The notes under the pieces are model-generated. The model saw only the letters and a list, made by a program, of their open reading frames with translations. It was not told the DNA's origin and ran no database searches. Made by a program: the position numbers and the translations under genes. This document shows positions 42,930 to 52,109 of a stretch of DNA of 64,000 bases, in pieces. This DNA is from Ponticaulis koreensis DSM 19734 (GTDB lineage Bacteria; Pseudomonadota; Alphaproteobacteria; Caulobacterales; Hyphomonadaceae). How positions within the stretch are numbered: position 1 is the stretch's first letter; each line of letters starts with the position of its first letter. Location of the stretch: NCBI RefSeq assembly GCF_000420665.1, contig NZ_ATVJ01000001.1, positions 1,674,001-1,738,000 of the forward strand. Direction: 5' to 3'.

Positions 42930-44783
42930 CTAGCTGTTTTGAACATCCTCAATCCAGTTGTTGACGCGGACCTCCAGCAGATCGAGCGGAAGCGAGCCGC
43001 CGCCAAGAATGGTGTCGTGGAATCCGCGAATGTCGAAGTCTTCACCGAGAACCTCTTCTGCGTGAGCGCGAAGCTCCAGAATACGGATCATGCCGATTTT
43101 ATAGCTCGTCGCCTGTCCCGGGCCTACAATGTAGCGCTCTGTTTCCGACGCAGCCTGTGCTTCGGTGATCGCAGAGTTTTCGAGGAAATAGGCGATCGAG
43201 TCTTCGCGGGTCCAGCCTTTGGTGTGGAGGCCTGTGTCTACGACGAGGCGGATTGCGCGCCAGATTTCAGTGCCCAGACGACCAAACTGCGAAAGCGGAT
43301 CCTGATACGTGCCAGGCATTTCGTTCGCCAGAAGCTCTGAATAGAGCGCCCATCCCTCGGTATAGGCGCTGTTGGATTGGCGCGTCCTGAACTGCGGAAT
43401 GCCTGTCAGTTCCTGCGCGATAGAGCGCTGCATATGGTGACCGGGAATCGCTTCGTGGTACGCGACGACTTCCAGTTCACGAAGGGGCAGGGCGGACATA
43501 TCCAGAAGGTGTGCATAATAAACGCCCGGACGTGACCCGTCCGGTGTGCCTGTCACATAGTGCTGTGCAGCGCCTGCGCGTTCGCGGAAGGATTCAACGC
43601 GGCGGACCACGACGTCAGCTTGCGGCAGAATACCGAAATAGTCCGGCAGTTGTTCGCGGATATTGTTGATCTGGCGTGTCGCTTCATCAATGTAAGCCTG
43701 ACGGCCTTCATCAGTGTTCGGCAGGAAGAGTTCCGGATCATCCGTGTTCACGCGTAGATAGTCGAAGAATTCCTGCAGGCTGCCGTCAAAGCCGACTTCT
43801 TCCTTGATGAGTTCCATCTCGCCGCGCAGGCGCTCTACTTCGGCAAGACCGATTTCGTGGATTTCATTCGCTGTCAGGTCTGTCGTCGTGTAGCTGGCGA
43901 GCCTGTAATTATAATATGCTTCGCCATTCGGCAGTTCTGACACACCGAAGGATTCTTCGGTGTTTTCCATGTCTGTTTCAAGCCAGCTGATCAGCTCGTT
44001 ATAGCTGTCCAGGAACGGGCCGGTCAGAGCGGCAACGGCTTCGGCTTCCAGTTCTTCGGCGCGGGCTTCATCAATCTCTCCGGACTCGACGAGAGCTGCG
44101 ATCTTGGTTTTTACGTCCGCATAGATTGGTGAATCCTCGCCTTCCGTGAAGGGCGCGCCGCGAACAATGTTCTGCGCTGTTTCTAACGCGCCGCGATAGG
44201 CGAAGCCCGGTGCGCGAATGCCCATCTCCGCAGATGTCTGTGCGCGCGCAAGGCGCACATCGAGCGCATTCGCAAAGCCCTCAATTCGGGAGATATAGGC
44301 TTCCATGTCCGCATCGGAATTGACGTTGTGGAAGTTGATCAGGAAGCGGGCCGGGTAGGTGTGCCAGCCACCTTGGGTAAAGGCGTATCCATAGTGGCGC
44401 CATTCCCAGCCGAGTTCTGCGCGCTCAAGACGTGCTTCCCACAGGCGATAGGAGAATTGTGCTTCTTCATCAAGCTGGTCGAAGTCGAACGTTTCACGCA
44501 TTTCTGCGGTGGTTTCGCGCAGCCATTCCAGCCCTTCGAGCTGGAAGGCTTCGGTATTGTCGTCGACTTCATCATAGCGTTCGTGACGGCCAAGTTGTGT
44601 AAGCGTTTGCGGGCTGCGCAGAAGCTGCTCTTCGTATTTCTCGTCAAACCACGCGTAAAGCTGTTCGGTTTGGGAAACGGTCTGCTCTGTCGCTGCTGTT
44701 TCTGTGTTTGCTACCGGTGTTTCTTTTGGGCCGCACGCCTGAAGCGCCAGCAGTGCTGCTGACGCAAGAAGAATATTTCGCAT
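42930..44783 (-). CDS. DUF885 metallopeptidase-like lipoprotein (copy 2)
   Basis: A 617-residue lipoprotein, paralogous to the copy just downstream: signal peptide MRNILLASAALLALQAC with lipid Cys at 17, the same DEKYEEQLLRSPQTLTQLGRHERYD region, and the zinc motif HEAIPGHH in YHEAIPGHHMQRSIAQE followed by GWALYSELLANE. Start taken at the ATG 44781-44783, where the signal peptide begins; the frame extends 109 codons further but over the promoter of the divergent dehydrogenase gene. A tandem duplication is the simplest explanation for the pair. Substrate unknown. Confidence 0.92.
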   Translation of the reverse strand: MRNILLASAALLALQACGPKETPVANTETAATEQTVSQTEQLYAWFDEKYEEQLLRSPQTLTQLGRHERYDEVDDNTEAFQLEGLEWLRETTAEMRETFDFDQLDEEAQFSYRLWEARLERAELGWEWRHYGYAFTQGGWHTYPARFLINFHNVNSDADMEAYISRIEGFANALDVRLARAQTSAEMGIRAPGFAYRGALETAQNIVRGAPFTEGEDSPIYADVKTKIAALVESGEIDEARAEELEAEAVAALTGPFLDSYNELISWLETDMENTEESFGVSELPNGEAYYNYRLASYTTTDLTANEIHEIGLAEVERLRGEMELIKEEVGFDGSLQEFFDYLRVNTDDPELFLPNTDEGRQAYIDEATRQINNIREQLPDYFGILPQADVVVRRVESFRERAGAAQHYVTGTPDGSRPGVYYAHLLDMSALPLRELEVVAYHEAIPGHHMQRSIAQELTGIPQFRTRQSNSAYTEGWALYSELLANEMPGTYQDPLSQFGRLGTEIWRAIRLVVDTGLHTKGWTREDSIAYFLENSAITEAQAASETERYIVGPGQATSYKIGMIRILELRAHAEEVLGEDFDIRGFHDTILGGGSLPLDLLEVRVNNWIEDVQNS

Positions 44784-44918
44784 AAAACTCGCCCAATTTT
44801 TTCGATATATCTGATGTAGCGCAACATGCCCGTTTGTCTCTGGGGCGGAAGTCGAAAAGCTGAAAAGTGTGAGAACTAATTGAATTTGCATGTTTTCCGG
44901 AAGGCGGCATGATGGGGC

Positions 44919-45890
44919 ATGATTAATTGCCTTATCCATGACCATGTGTATCGCCGCCGGACAGCAGAACTCTCCGCTTTCGCTGACAAAATTCGGTTTG
45001 TTCTTCTCGCTGATGACGGTGTTTTTCGCGACTCGCAATCCGGCGAAGTTGTGACTGATCCGGAGATTGATATCGCCTTTGGCAATGGTGATGTCTGGTT
45101 CGGCCCGCAAGCACGGCTGTTCTTTAAGACACTATTGAGCGCGCCGAAGCTGGACTGGTTCCAGTCTTCAGCGGCGGGCGTGGATAATCCGGGTCTGCAA
45201 AAACTGCGCGCTGCCGCGAACCGGTACACGACAAATCACACCCAATCTGAATCCATGTCTGAATGGGTGCTATGGCAGGCGCTCGACTGGCTGAAGTGTG
45301 GCCCTGAGCATCGTGCTAATGCGGCTGAAGGTGTCTGGAAACCGCTCGACCAGAAAGACATTGATGGTTCGCGCTGGTTGATCGTCGGGTATGGCTCGAT
45401 CGGTACGTCGGTTGGAACGCGTATTCGGGCACTGGGTGGCCATGTCACCGGGCTTCGCCGCGCAGTCTCTCCAAGCGAAGGCGCAGATGTCATCCTGCCG
45501 CTCTCATCGCTGGAAGAGGAGGTCGCGAAAGCTGACATTGTTCTGCTAAGCCTGCCGCATACACCGTCGACTGAAGATATCGCGGGCGAGGATTTCTTCG
45601 CCGCGATGAAGCCGGATGCGCTGTTCATGAATATCGGAAGGGGAAAGTTGGTGGATGAAGCTGCGCTTATTACAGCGCTCGACGCAGGGCGGCCGAGCCA
45701 TGCGGTACTTGATGTGACACGCGAGGAGCCGCTACCGGAGGACCATCCGCTCTGGAGGCATCCGAAGGTTACGATCACCCCGCACGACAGCCCGCAAACG
45801 CACGCGACGCTGTTACGCGCCGATGAAACCTTCCTTGCAAATCTGGCGCGATATGTTGCTGGCAAGCCTTTGGAGCACGAGCTGGATTGA
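44919..45890 (+). CDS. D-isomer-specific 2-hydroxyacid dehydrogenase
   Basis: A 323-residue NAD(P)-dependent dehydrogenase. The nucleotide-binding loop VGYGSIGTSVGTRIRALGGHV sits near residue 156. Catalytic-domain motifs follow: LSLPHTPSTEDI, NIGRGKLVDEAAL with the substrate-binding Arg, and a Glu in the LDVTREEPLPEDHPLW region. The catalytic His falls in TPHDS, where most family members have TPHxA or TPHxS. It resembles the hydroxypyruvate/glyoxylate reductase group by length. It is divergent from the second DUF885 gene, with about 135 bases between the starts. Substrate unknown. Confidence 0.9.
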   Translation: MINCLIHDHVYRRRTAELSAFADKIRFVLLADDGVFRDSQSGEVVTDPEIDIAFGNGDVWFGPQARLFFKTLLSAPKLDWFQSSAAGVDNPGLQKLRAAANRYTTNHTQSESMSEWVLWQALDWLKCGPEHRANAAEGVWKPLDQKDIDGSRWLIVGYGSIGTSVGTRIRALGGHVTGLRRAVSPSEGADVILPLSSLEEEVAKADIVLLSLPHTPSTEDIAGEDFFAAMKPDALFMNIGRGKLVDEAALITALDAGRPSHAVLDVTREEPLPEDHPLWRHPKVTITPHDSPQTHATLLRADETFLANLARYVAGKPLEHELD

Positions 45891-45924
45891 GCCGCGCGAC
45901 TAACGACTGTGAATTCCACAAAGA

Positions 45925-46003
45925 TTAACTGCTAACCCGGCAATAATTGCAGGTTTCCCGCAAATCTTAAGCGCTTTATTAACCTTTTGTTCGGATTGGT
46001 TAA
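45925..46003 (+). promoter_or_regulatory. TTAA-rich region upstream of fliQ, possible CtrA box
   Basis: Four TTAA elements occur in 80 bases (45925, 45967, 45979, 46000), just before the fliQ start at 46031. In Caulobacter, CtrA binds TTAA-N7-TTAA and controls early flagellar genes. Here the closest pair, TTAAGCGCTTTATTAACC, has eight bases between halves rather than seven. So the site is suggestive, not canonical. Confidence 0.35.
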
Positions 46004-46030
46004 CCGTACACGAATACGGAGTAACCTTTC

Positions 46031-46294
46031 ATGACAGGCCTTGAAGTGCTCGACATCGGACGCGATGCTCTCTGGACGACAGTTATGATGGCTGCGCCTG
46101 CCATGATCATTGGCCTGCTTGTCGGTGTCAGCATCGCGCTCGTGCAGGCGTTGACGCAGGTTCAGGAAATGACACTCGTTTTCGTTCCGAAAATCGTTGC
46201 CATCTTTATCGCGCTCCTGATCTTCCTGCCGCTTATGGGAGGCATGATTGCCGCCTTCGCGCAGGATACGTTTGCGCGAATAGCCAGTATGTAG
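46031..46294 (+). CDS. fliQ: Flagellar export apparatus protein FliQ
   Basis: FliQ is an inner-membrane component of the flagellar type III export gate, assembling with FliP and FliR. The 87-residue length is standard, with two hydrophobic helices: TVMMAAPAMIIGLLVGVSIALVQALTQVQ (containing the family QALTQVQEMTL turn) and the second at IVAIFIALLIFLPLMGGMI. A GGAG ribosome site precedes the ATG. First gene of the fliQ-fliR-flhB-cckA run. Confidence 0.96.
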   Translation: MTGLEVLDIGRDALWTTVMMAAPAMIIGLLVGVSIALVQALTQVQEMTLVFVPKIVAIFIALLIFLPLMGGMIAAFAQDTFARIASM

Positions 46295-46301
46295 GCGGTA
46301 T

Positions 46302-47057
46302 TTGGAGCCGCTTCTCCCATATGTCTGGTCTGGCGGGCTGTTGTTTGCCCGCATAGGATCTGTGCTGATGCTCGCTCCCGGCTGGGGCGAGCAATCGATT
46401 CCTGTACGCTTTCGTCTTTCCGCGGCTCTGCTTGCGGTTTTTGCGCTTGCGCCGGGTCTGATGTCTGATCTGCCGCTACAGCCTGCTGATTTCGGGCAGG
46501 GGATTTTCCTTGTGATCGGTGAGGTATTGATCGGGCTGATGCTGGGAGCGGCTGCGCGCATGTTCATGGCGGCAGCGTCTGTTGCTGGGCAGGTGACTGC
46601 TATGCATACCGGCCTTGGCTTTGCCATGCAGCTCGACCCGATGCAGCAGGCGCAAGGCAACGTATTGTCTGCGTTCTTCTCACTGATCGCTGTTGTGCTT
46701 GTGCTGTCTGCCGGCGTTCACCGTTGGATGCTGCAGGGCGCAGTCGATAGCTATATCCTGTTCCCGGTGGGCCAGTATCCGAACATGGCCGATGTGGCCG
46801 AGTATGGCACGCGTGCTTTTGTCGAAGCGTTTCGTCTCGGCTTGCAGATCGCCGCGCCCGCTATTGCGTTTGGTCTTATCTTCAATCTGGCGCTTGGCCT
46901 CGCCGCGCGCCTTATCCCCCAAATCCAGATTTTCTTCATAGCTCTGCCGAGCTCGATCATGATTGGCCTTGTCGTCGTGATGATCGGTATGGGCGCTGGT
47001 TTCATGACCTGGCTGAATGGTTTTGACCGGTTCCTCATGACAGGAGGAGGTGGCTGA
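46302..47057 (+). CDS. fliR: Flagellar export apparatus protein FliR
   Basis: FliR is the third small membrane subunit of the flagellar export gate. The 251-residue protein has about six hydrophobic helices, and the family segments ARIGSVLMLAPGWGEQSIPVRFRL near the start and GLGFAMQLDPMQQAQGNVLSAFF in the middle. The start appears to be a TTG at 46302-46304 (MEPLLPYVWSGG), seven bases after the fliQ stop; the next ATG would cut off the first helix. Its stop shares one base with the flhB start (TGATG). Confidence 0.95.
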   Translation: MEPLLPYVWSGGLLFARIGSVLMLAPGWGEQSIPVRFRLSAALLAVFALAPGLMSDLPLQPADFGQGIFLVIGEVLIGLMLGAAARMFMAAASVAGQVTAMHTGLGFAMQLDPMQQAQGNVLSAFFSLIAVVLVLSAGVHRWMLQGAVDSYILFPVGQYPNMADVAEYGTRAFVEAFRLGLQIAAPAIAFGLIFNLALGLAARLIPQIQIFFIALPSSIMIGLVVVMIGMGAGFMTWLNGFDRFLMTGGGG

Positions 47058-48115
47058 TGGCTGAAGAACAAGACCAGTCGCAGAAGACCGAAGAACCTAC
47101 CCAGAAACGATTAGACGACGCCCGCAAGAAAGGCGATGCCGTCCGAAGTCAGGACGTGCCGATCTGGTTCATGATGATGGGTATCGCGCTGCTGATCGCT
47201 GCATCGGGACCAATCCTGCGCATGATAGCGCGCCCGCTGGTTAGCCTGATGGATCACCCGCACGCGTTCCGCCTGGAACAAGGCGGCGCGATGCAGCTGA
47301 CTGGGGCACTGATCTGGGCGCTCGCGCCTGCGGCGGCAATTGTGTTTGGCATTCTGACATTGACGGCGCTCGGCGGTCACCTCATCCAGAATCGTCCCGC
47401 CTGGACCGCTGAAAAGATGAAGCCGAAACTGTCCAAGCTGAACCCGGTGGAAGGCCTGAAGCGTATGTTCGGCCCGCAGGGTTGGATGAACCTTGCCAAA
47501 GCGCTGATGAAGCTGGTCGCGATTGCAGCTGCGCTCATGTATGCGGTCTGGCCAGAGCGGTCTTTCGTGGAGCGTGCTGGCGCGATGGAAATTGCTGTCC
47601 TCGCTGGCGTGCTTCAGGACATCGCGTCTCGTCTTCTTATGGCGGCTCTGGTCGTCGTCGGGCTGATTGCGGCCATCGACTACATCTTCCAGAAACAGCA
47701 GTTCGACAAGAAGATGAAAATGTCCCGTCAGGAAATCAAAGACGAGCATAAACAGTCTGAAGGTGACCCGCAGGTTAAAGCCAAGATCCGCCAGCTGCGT
47801 ATGGAAAAATCACGTGGCCGTATGATGGCAGCGGTGCCGGACGCCAATGTAATCATCACCAACCCGACACACTATTCGATTGCGCTGCGCTATGACGATG
47901 AGACGCCTGCGCCGATCTGTGTCGCCAAGGGTGTGGACGATCTGGCGCTGCGCATTCGTGAAGTAGCCGCTGAGAACAATATTCCGCTCGTGGAAAACCC
48001 GCCACTCGCCCGTGCGCTCTACGCACGCATGGAAGTGGATGAGACGATCCCGCGCGAACATTATGAGGCTGTGGCTAAGATCATCAGCTTCGTCATGAAG
48101 ACCAAGAAAACCTGA
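47057..48115 (+). CDS. flhB: Flagellar export switch protein FlhB
   Basis: FlhB controls the substrate switch from rod/hook to filament export by self-cleavage. The 352-residue protein has a charged N-terminus (EDQSQKTEEPTQKRLDDARKKG), four membrane helices, and a cytoplasmic domain with the NPTH cleavage site at residues 269-272 (cut between Asn269 and Pro270). The C-terminal domain is intact (VDDLALRIREVAAENNIP and EDPPLARALY-like sequence). The start overlaps the fliR stop. The next gene, cckA, follows after 81 bases. Confidence 0.97.
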   Translation: MAEEQDQSQKTEEPTQKRLDDARKKGDAVRSQDVPIWFMMMGIALLIAASGPILRMIARPLVSLMDHPHAFRLEQGGAMQLTGALIWALAPAAAIVFGILTLTALGGHLIQNRPAWTAEKMKPKLSKLNPVEGLKRMFGPQGWMNLAKALMKLVAIAAALMYAVWPERSFVERAGAMEIAVLAGVLQDIASRLLMAALVVVGLIAAIDYIFQKQQFDKKMKMSRQEIKDEHKQSEGDPQVKAKIRQLRMEKSRGRMMAAVPDANVIITNPTHYSIALRYDDETPAPICVAKGVDDLALRIREVAAENNIPLVENPPLARALYARMEVDETIPREHYEAVAKIISFVMKTKKT

Positions 48116-48196
48116 GGATGGTGAGCCCGATGACGCTCTACTTGAAGGGAGCCGAATCGTGACACTTTTGACTGGATATGAAGTGAGTATCCCGAA

Positions 48197-50767
48197 ATGA
48201 CTGATACCGTCGACGTGAATACAGATACAAAAACCGCGAGCGACCAGAACGATGAGGCGACGCCGAAGTCAGGTGGCCTTGATCTGTTTCAGGGTGTATT
48301 CTGGTTATCCTTACTGGTGGCTGTCGTTGCGGCCTGCGTGGCGATCATTATTCCTGATGCGGTCGGCCAGACAGGGCCGGTGCTTCTGATTGCGCTGGCC
48401 TCCGGTGGCATGGTTTTCCTGGTGTGGGTGCTTCGCGGTGCCGGCAAAAAGCTGGGGCTATTTCCGTCGCGCGGCGCGACCGAGGCTGCAGCGTCGGTGA
48501 AGAAACAGCCTTACTCATGGATCAGCGCGCTCGATGAGGCGATTGTCATCACGGAGAAAGGCGGCGGCGCTGTAATTGCGAACGACCACTATCGTCAGGT
48601 GATGAAAGACGTCGGCGTCGCGACAGAAGTTGAGCGGGTTCTCACCGTGGACCGTCTTCTTGGCGCTAACCCGGGGCTTAGTGCCCCGATATACCGTTTG
48701 TCCCGTGCAGCTAAAGCTGGCGAAACACGTCATGAAGTGCTGCCCGCGATTGCAATCGGCTCAGAAAGTATTCCTGTTCAGTTTGAGGCGACGGTGTCTC
48801 CTCTGGATGGCGAGCGGACGCTCTGGCGGCTGCGTCGGTTGAACAGCATGAACGAAGCGCTTGGCGCTGCCGATGCGCGTGGTCTCTTCATTGAGGACGC
48901 GCCACTCGGTTTCTATGTTGCGCGTGCAAACGGCCAGATCACCTACATGAATAGCTGGCTTCGTAACTTCCTCGGTCTGCCAGATGATCTGGGCGATCTG
49001 AAAGTCGAAGACGTGCTTCGTCCTGAATCCACCAAAATGTTCCGTCGTGACAAGAAGACGAACCATCCGATCTGGCTCGACCTTCATTTCCGCGCGCGTG
49101 ACGGTGTTGAAACGCTGATGAATACGGCGACGACCTGGAGCGGTAAGGGCGTAGATGCGGTGTCCCGAACGCTTGTTATGGTTCCTGCCTCCGCTAAGAC
49201 CAGCGCTCAGGAACGGCTGACGGCCGCATCATCCTCCCGTCCACCGCGTGAGGGGCAGGACCCGATGTTCGATGATGCGCCATTCGGTGTCGCCCGCCTA
49301 GAAGGTGATAGCGTCTCACAAGCCTGCGTGATTGATGCCAACTCTGCTTTGGTCGAGCTCACAGAGGGCGCAGCTGTGCCGGGTGGACGTTTTGCTGACC
49401 TGTTTGCCGTCGAAGAGGGCGGTGATGACATCTCCAAACAATTACTCGCAGCTGTAGATGGTGCTGTTCCGCTAATGCTGAAAGGCGCGGGCGGTAACTC
49501 TGTGAATGTGTACATCTTACTCGATTCAGTCGGGCGCCCGTCCATCGCGTACCTTGTCGATACGACCGAACAATCCCAGCTGAAGAACCGGTTGGTGCAT
49601 TCTGAGAAGATGCAGGCTGTTGGTACACTTGCGGGCGGCGTGGCTCACGACTTCAACAACATGCTCACCGCGGTCATGGGCTACACAGATAACCTGCTGG
49701 CGCGCCACCCTGTCGGTGACCCGAGCTTTGACGACCTTCAACAGATTTCAGAACTGTCGCAGCGCTCGGCTGAGCTTGTGAAGATGCTACTCGCTTTCTC
49801 TCGTCAGCAGACGCTGAAACGTGAAATGCTCAATGTCTCTAACGTTCTCAACGAACTGAACTACCTTATTCGTCCTCTGCTGGACGAGCGTGTAAATCTC
49901 AGCCTTCGTCATGGCCGCGATCTTCCGATGATCCGCGCAGATAAAGGCCAGCTTGAAAACGCGATCATCAACCTCGCTGTGAATGCGCGCGATGCCATGC
50001 TTGAGAATGGCGGCGGTGTTCTCACGATCTCGACCAGCCGTGTGACTGAAGAACATGGCCACGAAAAGGGCTTTGATTTCGTCGCCGAAGGGGATTACCT
50101 CTGCATTGAGATCGCCGATAATGGCACGGGTATTCCGCCTGAAGTGATGGAGAATATTTTCGAGCCGTTCTACACCACGAAGAAAGAGGGCAAAGGCACC
50201 GGCCTTGGCCTCTCTACCGTTTACGGCATCGTCAAACAGTCTGACGGCTATATCTGCCCGACGAGTAAAGTGGGCGAGGGAACCAGCTTCTTCATCTACC
50301 TGCCTGCGCTCTCTGCGGAAGAAGTGGAAAAAGAAATCGGTGCGCAGGAGCAGCCTGAGCAGACGCAAGCTGAAAAAGCGCCACGCGATCTTGCAGGGCG
50401 TGGCCTGATTATGCTCGTGGAAGACGAAGATGGCGTGCGCAATATTGCTGTCTCAACGCTTCAAGCCCGCGGGTATGAAGTGATCTCTGCGGCAGACGGT
50501 GAAGAGGCGCTAGAGATGATTATCGAGCATCAGGGCCAGATCGACCTGTTGATCTCAGATGTAATTCTACCGGGTATCGATGGGCCGAGCCTTCTCAAAC
50601 AGGCTAAGGAATATCTTGGCAACGCGCGGGTTATGTTTATCTCCGGCTATTCGGAAGGTGACCTCACGCGTACACTGGACGAAGAGCGTGCCGTGTCTTT
50701 CCTGCCGAAGCCGTTCCGCATGGCGAAGCTCGCGGAACGCGTGAAGGAAGAGCTCGAAGCCGCTTAA
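48197..50767 (+). CDS. cckA: Cell-cycle hybrid histidine kinase CckA
   Basis: CckA autophosphorylates and passes phosphate through ChpT to CtrA and CpdR; in caulobacters and many other alphaproteobacteria this sets cell-cycle and flagellar timing. The 856-residue protein has two N-terminal membrane helices (about 30-55 and 62-85), PAS-like sensor segments, and HisKA with His484 in LAGGVAHDFNNMLTAVMGY. The HATPase domain (EIADNGTGIPPEV, GTGLGLSTVYGIV) follows, then a C-terminal receiver with Asp788 in LLISDVILPGIDG. Its position directly after flhB matches Caulobacter. A terminator follows it. Confidence 0.96.
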   Translation: MTDTVDVNTDTKTASDQNDEATPKSGGLDLFQGVFWLSLLVAVVAACVAIIIPDAVGQTGPVLLIALASGGMVFLVWVLRGAGKKLGLFPSRGATEAAASVKKQPYSWISALDEAIVITEKGGGAVIANDHYRQVMKDVGVATEVERVLTVDRLLGANPGLSAPIYRLSRAAKAGETRHEVLPAIAIGSESIPVQFEATVSPLDGERTLWRLRRLNSMNEALGAADARGLFIEDAPLGFYVARANGQITYMNSWLRNFLGLPDDLGDLKVEDVLRPESTKMFRRDKKTNHPIWLDLHFRARDGVETLMNTATTWSGKGVDAVSRTLVMVPASAKTSAQERLTAASSSRPPREGQDPMFDDAPFGVARLEGDSVSQACVIDANSALVELTEGAAVPGGRFADLFAVEEGGDDISKQLLAAVDGAVPLMLKGAGGNSVNVYILLDSVGRPSIAYLVDTTEQSQLKNRLVHSEKMQAVGTLAGGVAHDFNNMLTAVMGYTDNLLARHPVGDPSFDDLQQISELSQRSAELVKMLLAFSRQQTLKREMLNVSNVLNELNYLIRPLLDERVNLSLRHGRDLPMIRADKGQLENAIINLAVNARDAMLENGGGVLTISTSRVTEEHGHEKGFDFVAEGDYLCIEIADNGTGIPPEVMENIFEPFYTTKKEGKGTGLGLSTVYGIVKQSDGYICPTSKVGEGTSFFIYLPALSAEEVEKEIGAQEQPEQTQAEKAPRDLAGRGLIMLVEDEDGVRNIAVSTLQARGYEVISAADGEEALEMIIEHQGQIDLLISDVILPGIDGPSLLKQAKEYLGNARVMFISGYSEGDLTRTLDEERAVSFLPKPFRMAKLAERVKEELEAA

Positions 50768-50785
50768 TATAGTTGGTTTCGTTAG

Positions 50786-50820
50786 TGAGAGCCCCCAGAT
50801 ATGGTGTGCTCTCATTTTTA
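50786..50820 (+). terminator. Intrinsic terminator after cckA
   Basis: TGAGAGC pairs with GCTCTCA around a 15-base loop and is followed by a run of T. It closes the flagellar-cckA transcript before recA. Confidence 0.75.
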
Positions 50821-50830
50821 TTTGTTTCTC

Positions 50831-50851
50831 ATTTGTTCTCGTGGAACAAAT
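50831..50851 (+). promoter_or_regulatory. Perfect palindrome upstream of recA, candidate SOS operator
   Basis: ATTTGTTC-TCGTG-GAACAAAT: eight-base perfect arms around five bases, 77 bases before the recA start. The known alphaproteobacterial LexA box is the direct repeat GTTC-N7-GTTC. A near match, GTTT-N7-GTTC, overlaps the left arm (50824-50838). Which form LexA uses here is not decidable by eye. Confidence 0.5.
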
Positions 50852-50928
50852 ATGGTACAAAAATCTCCATAATAACTCTGAGCGGTCTTTCTGCGGAAAA
50901 GAGACTCGGTTACTAAGGAGACAAATTA

Positions 50929-51999
50929 ATGGCACAAGCGGCACTTCGGCTCGTGGAAGGTAACGGCGTGGATAAGCAGAAAGCACTCCAGACAGCGCTC
51001 ACTCAGATTGAGCGTAACTTTGGTAAAGGCTCGGTCATGCGACTGGGCGACAATCAGTCAATGGATATTGAGGCTGTATCCACCGGATCTCTCGGTCTGG
51101 ATATCGCCCTCGGCATTGGTGGACTGCCTAAGGGCCGTATCATCGAGGTCTATGGTCCGGAGAGTTCTGGTAAGACAACACTTGCTTTGCATGTGGTCGC
51201 GGAAGCTCAGAAAAATGGTGGTGTCTGCGCGTTTGTGGACGCTGAGCACGCGCTTGATCCGCAATATGCAGGCAAGCTGGGTGTCGATCTGGACGATCTT
51301 CTGGTCTCCCAGCCTGACACTGGTGAGCAGGCACTTGAGATCGCTGATACGCTGGTACGTTCCGGTGCGATTGACGTTCTCGTCATCGACTCCGTTGCTG
51401 CGCTGACACCTCGTGCCGAGCTCGAAGGCGAGATGGGCGATTCTCTTCCGGGTCTTCAGGCGCGCCTGATGAGCCAGGCACTGCGTAAACTGACAGGCTC
51501 GATTTCCAAGTCTCATTGTATGGTGATCTTCATCAACCAGATCCGTATGAAGATCGGTGTGATGTTTGGTAGCCCTGAAACGACGTCGGGCGGTAACGCG
51601 CTTAAATTCTACGCGTCTGTTCGTCTGGATATCCGTCGCATTGGCTCGATTAAAGACCGCGACGAAGTTGTTGGTAACCAGACCCGCGTGAAAGTCGTTA
51701 AGAACAAGGTTGCGCCTCCGTTCAGGCAGGTCGACTTCGACATCATCTATGGCGAGGGTATCTCGAAAATGGGCGAGCTTCTCGATCTTGGCGTAAAAGC
51801 CGATATCGTTGAGAAGTCCGGATCATGGTTCTCCTATGGCGGTGATCGTCTGGGTCAGGGGCGTGAGAATTCCAAGCGCTTCCTGCGGGAAAACCCTGCT
51901 GTTGCGCATGAGATTGAAGACAAGATTCGCGCTCAAGCGGGCCTCATCGATGATATGATGCTGTCAGGCGAAGACGACGATAGCGCTGTTAACGAGTAA
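50929..51999 (+). CDS. recA: Recombinase RecA
   Basis: RecA forms filaments on single-stranded DNA, drives strand exchange and triggers LexA self-cleavage. The 356-residue protein has Walker [10 protein letters not shown] at 76-84, the Walker B strand [13 protein letters not shown], the L1/L2 DNA-binding loops near residues 160-215 including [12 protein letters not shown], and an acidic C-terminal tail ([11 protein letters not shown]). A strong AAGGAG ribosome site precedes the ATG. Standalone transcription is indicated by the upstream terminator and palindrome. Confidence 0.99.
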   Translation: MAQAALRLVEGNGVDKQKALQTALTQIERNFGKGSVMRLGDNQSMDIEAVSTGSLGLDIALGIGGLPKGRIIEVYGPESSGKTTLALHVVAEAQKNGGVCAFVDAEHALDPQYAGKLGVDLDDLLVSQPDTGEQALEIADTLVRSGAIDVLVIDSVAALTPRAELEGEMGDSLPGLQARLMSQALRKLTGSISKSHCMVIFINQIRMKIGVMFGSPETTSGGNALKFYASVRLDIRRIGSIKDRDEVVGNQTRVKVVKNKVAPPFRQVDFDIIYGEGISKMGELLDLGVKADIVEKSGSWFSYGGDRLGQGRENSKRFLRENPAVAHEIEDKIRAQAGLIDDMMLSGEDDDSAVNE

Positions 52000-52057
52000 G
52001 CTTCTCTGATCTCGCGGTTGGCGAAACCCGCGCATATCTATATATCCGAACCAAATG

Positions 52058-52080
52058 CTGCACCCGCTTGTCGGGTGCAG
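52058..52080 (+). terminator. Hairpin between recA and alaS
   Basis: CTGCACCCG pairs perfectly with CGGGTGCAG around a five-base loop. No T run follows, so it may be a weak recA terminator or a structure in the alaS leader, 29 bases upstream of the alaS start. Confidence 0.5.
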
Positions 52081-52109
52081 TGTGCATTTGACCACTCAGG
52101 ACGGTATTT

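Noticed and set aside
45967-45982. A canonical CtrA box before fliQ
   Set aside because: Half-sites are spaced by eight, not seven, bases, so I list it only as a possible site.
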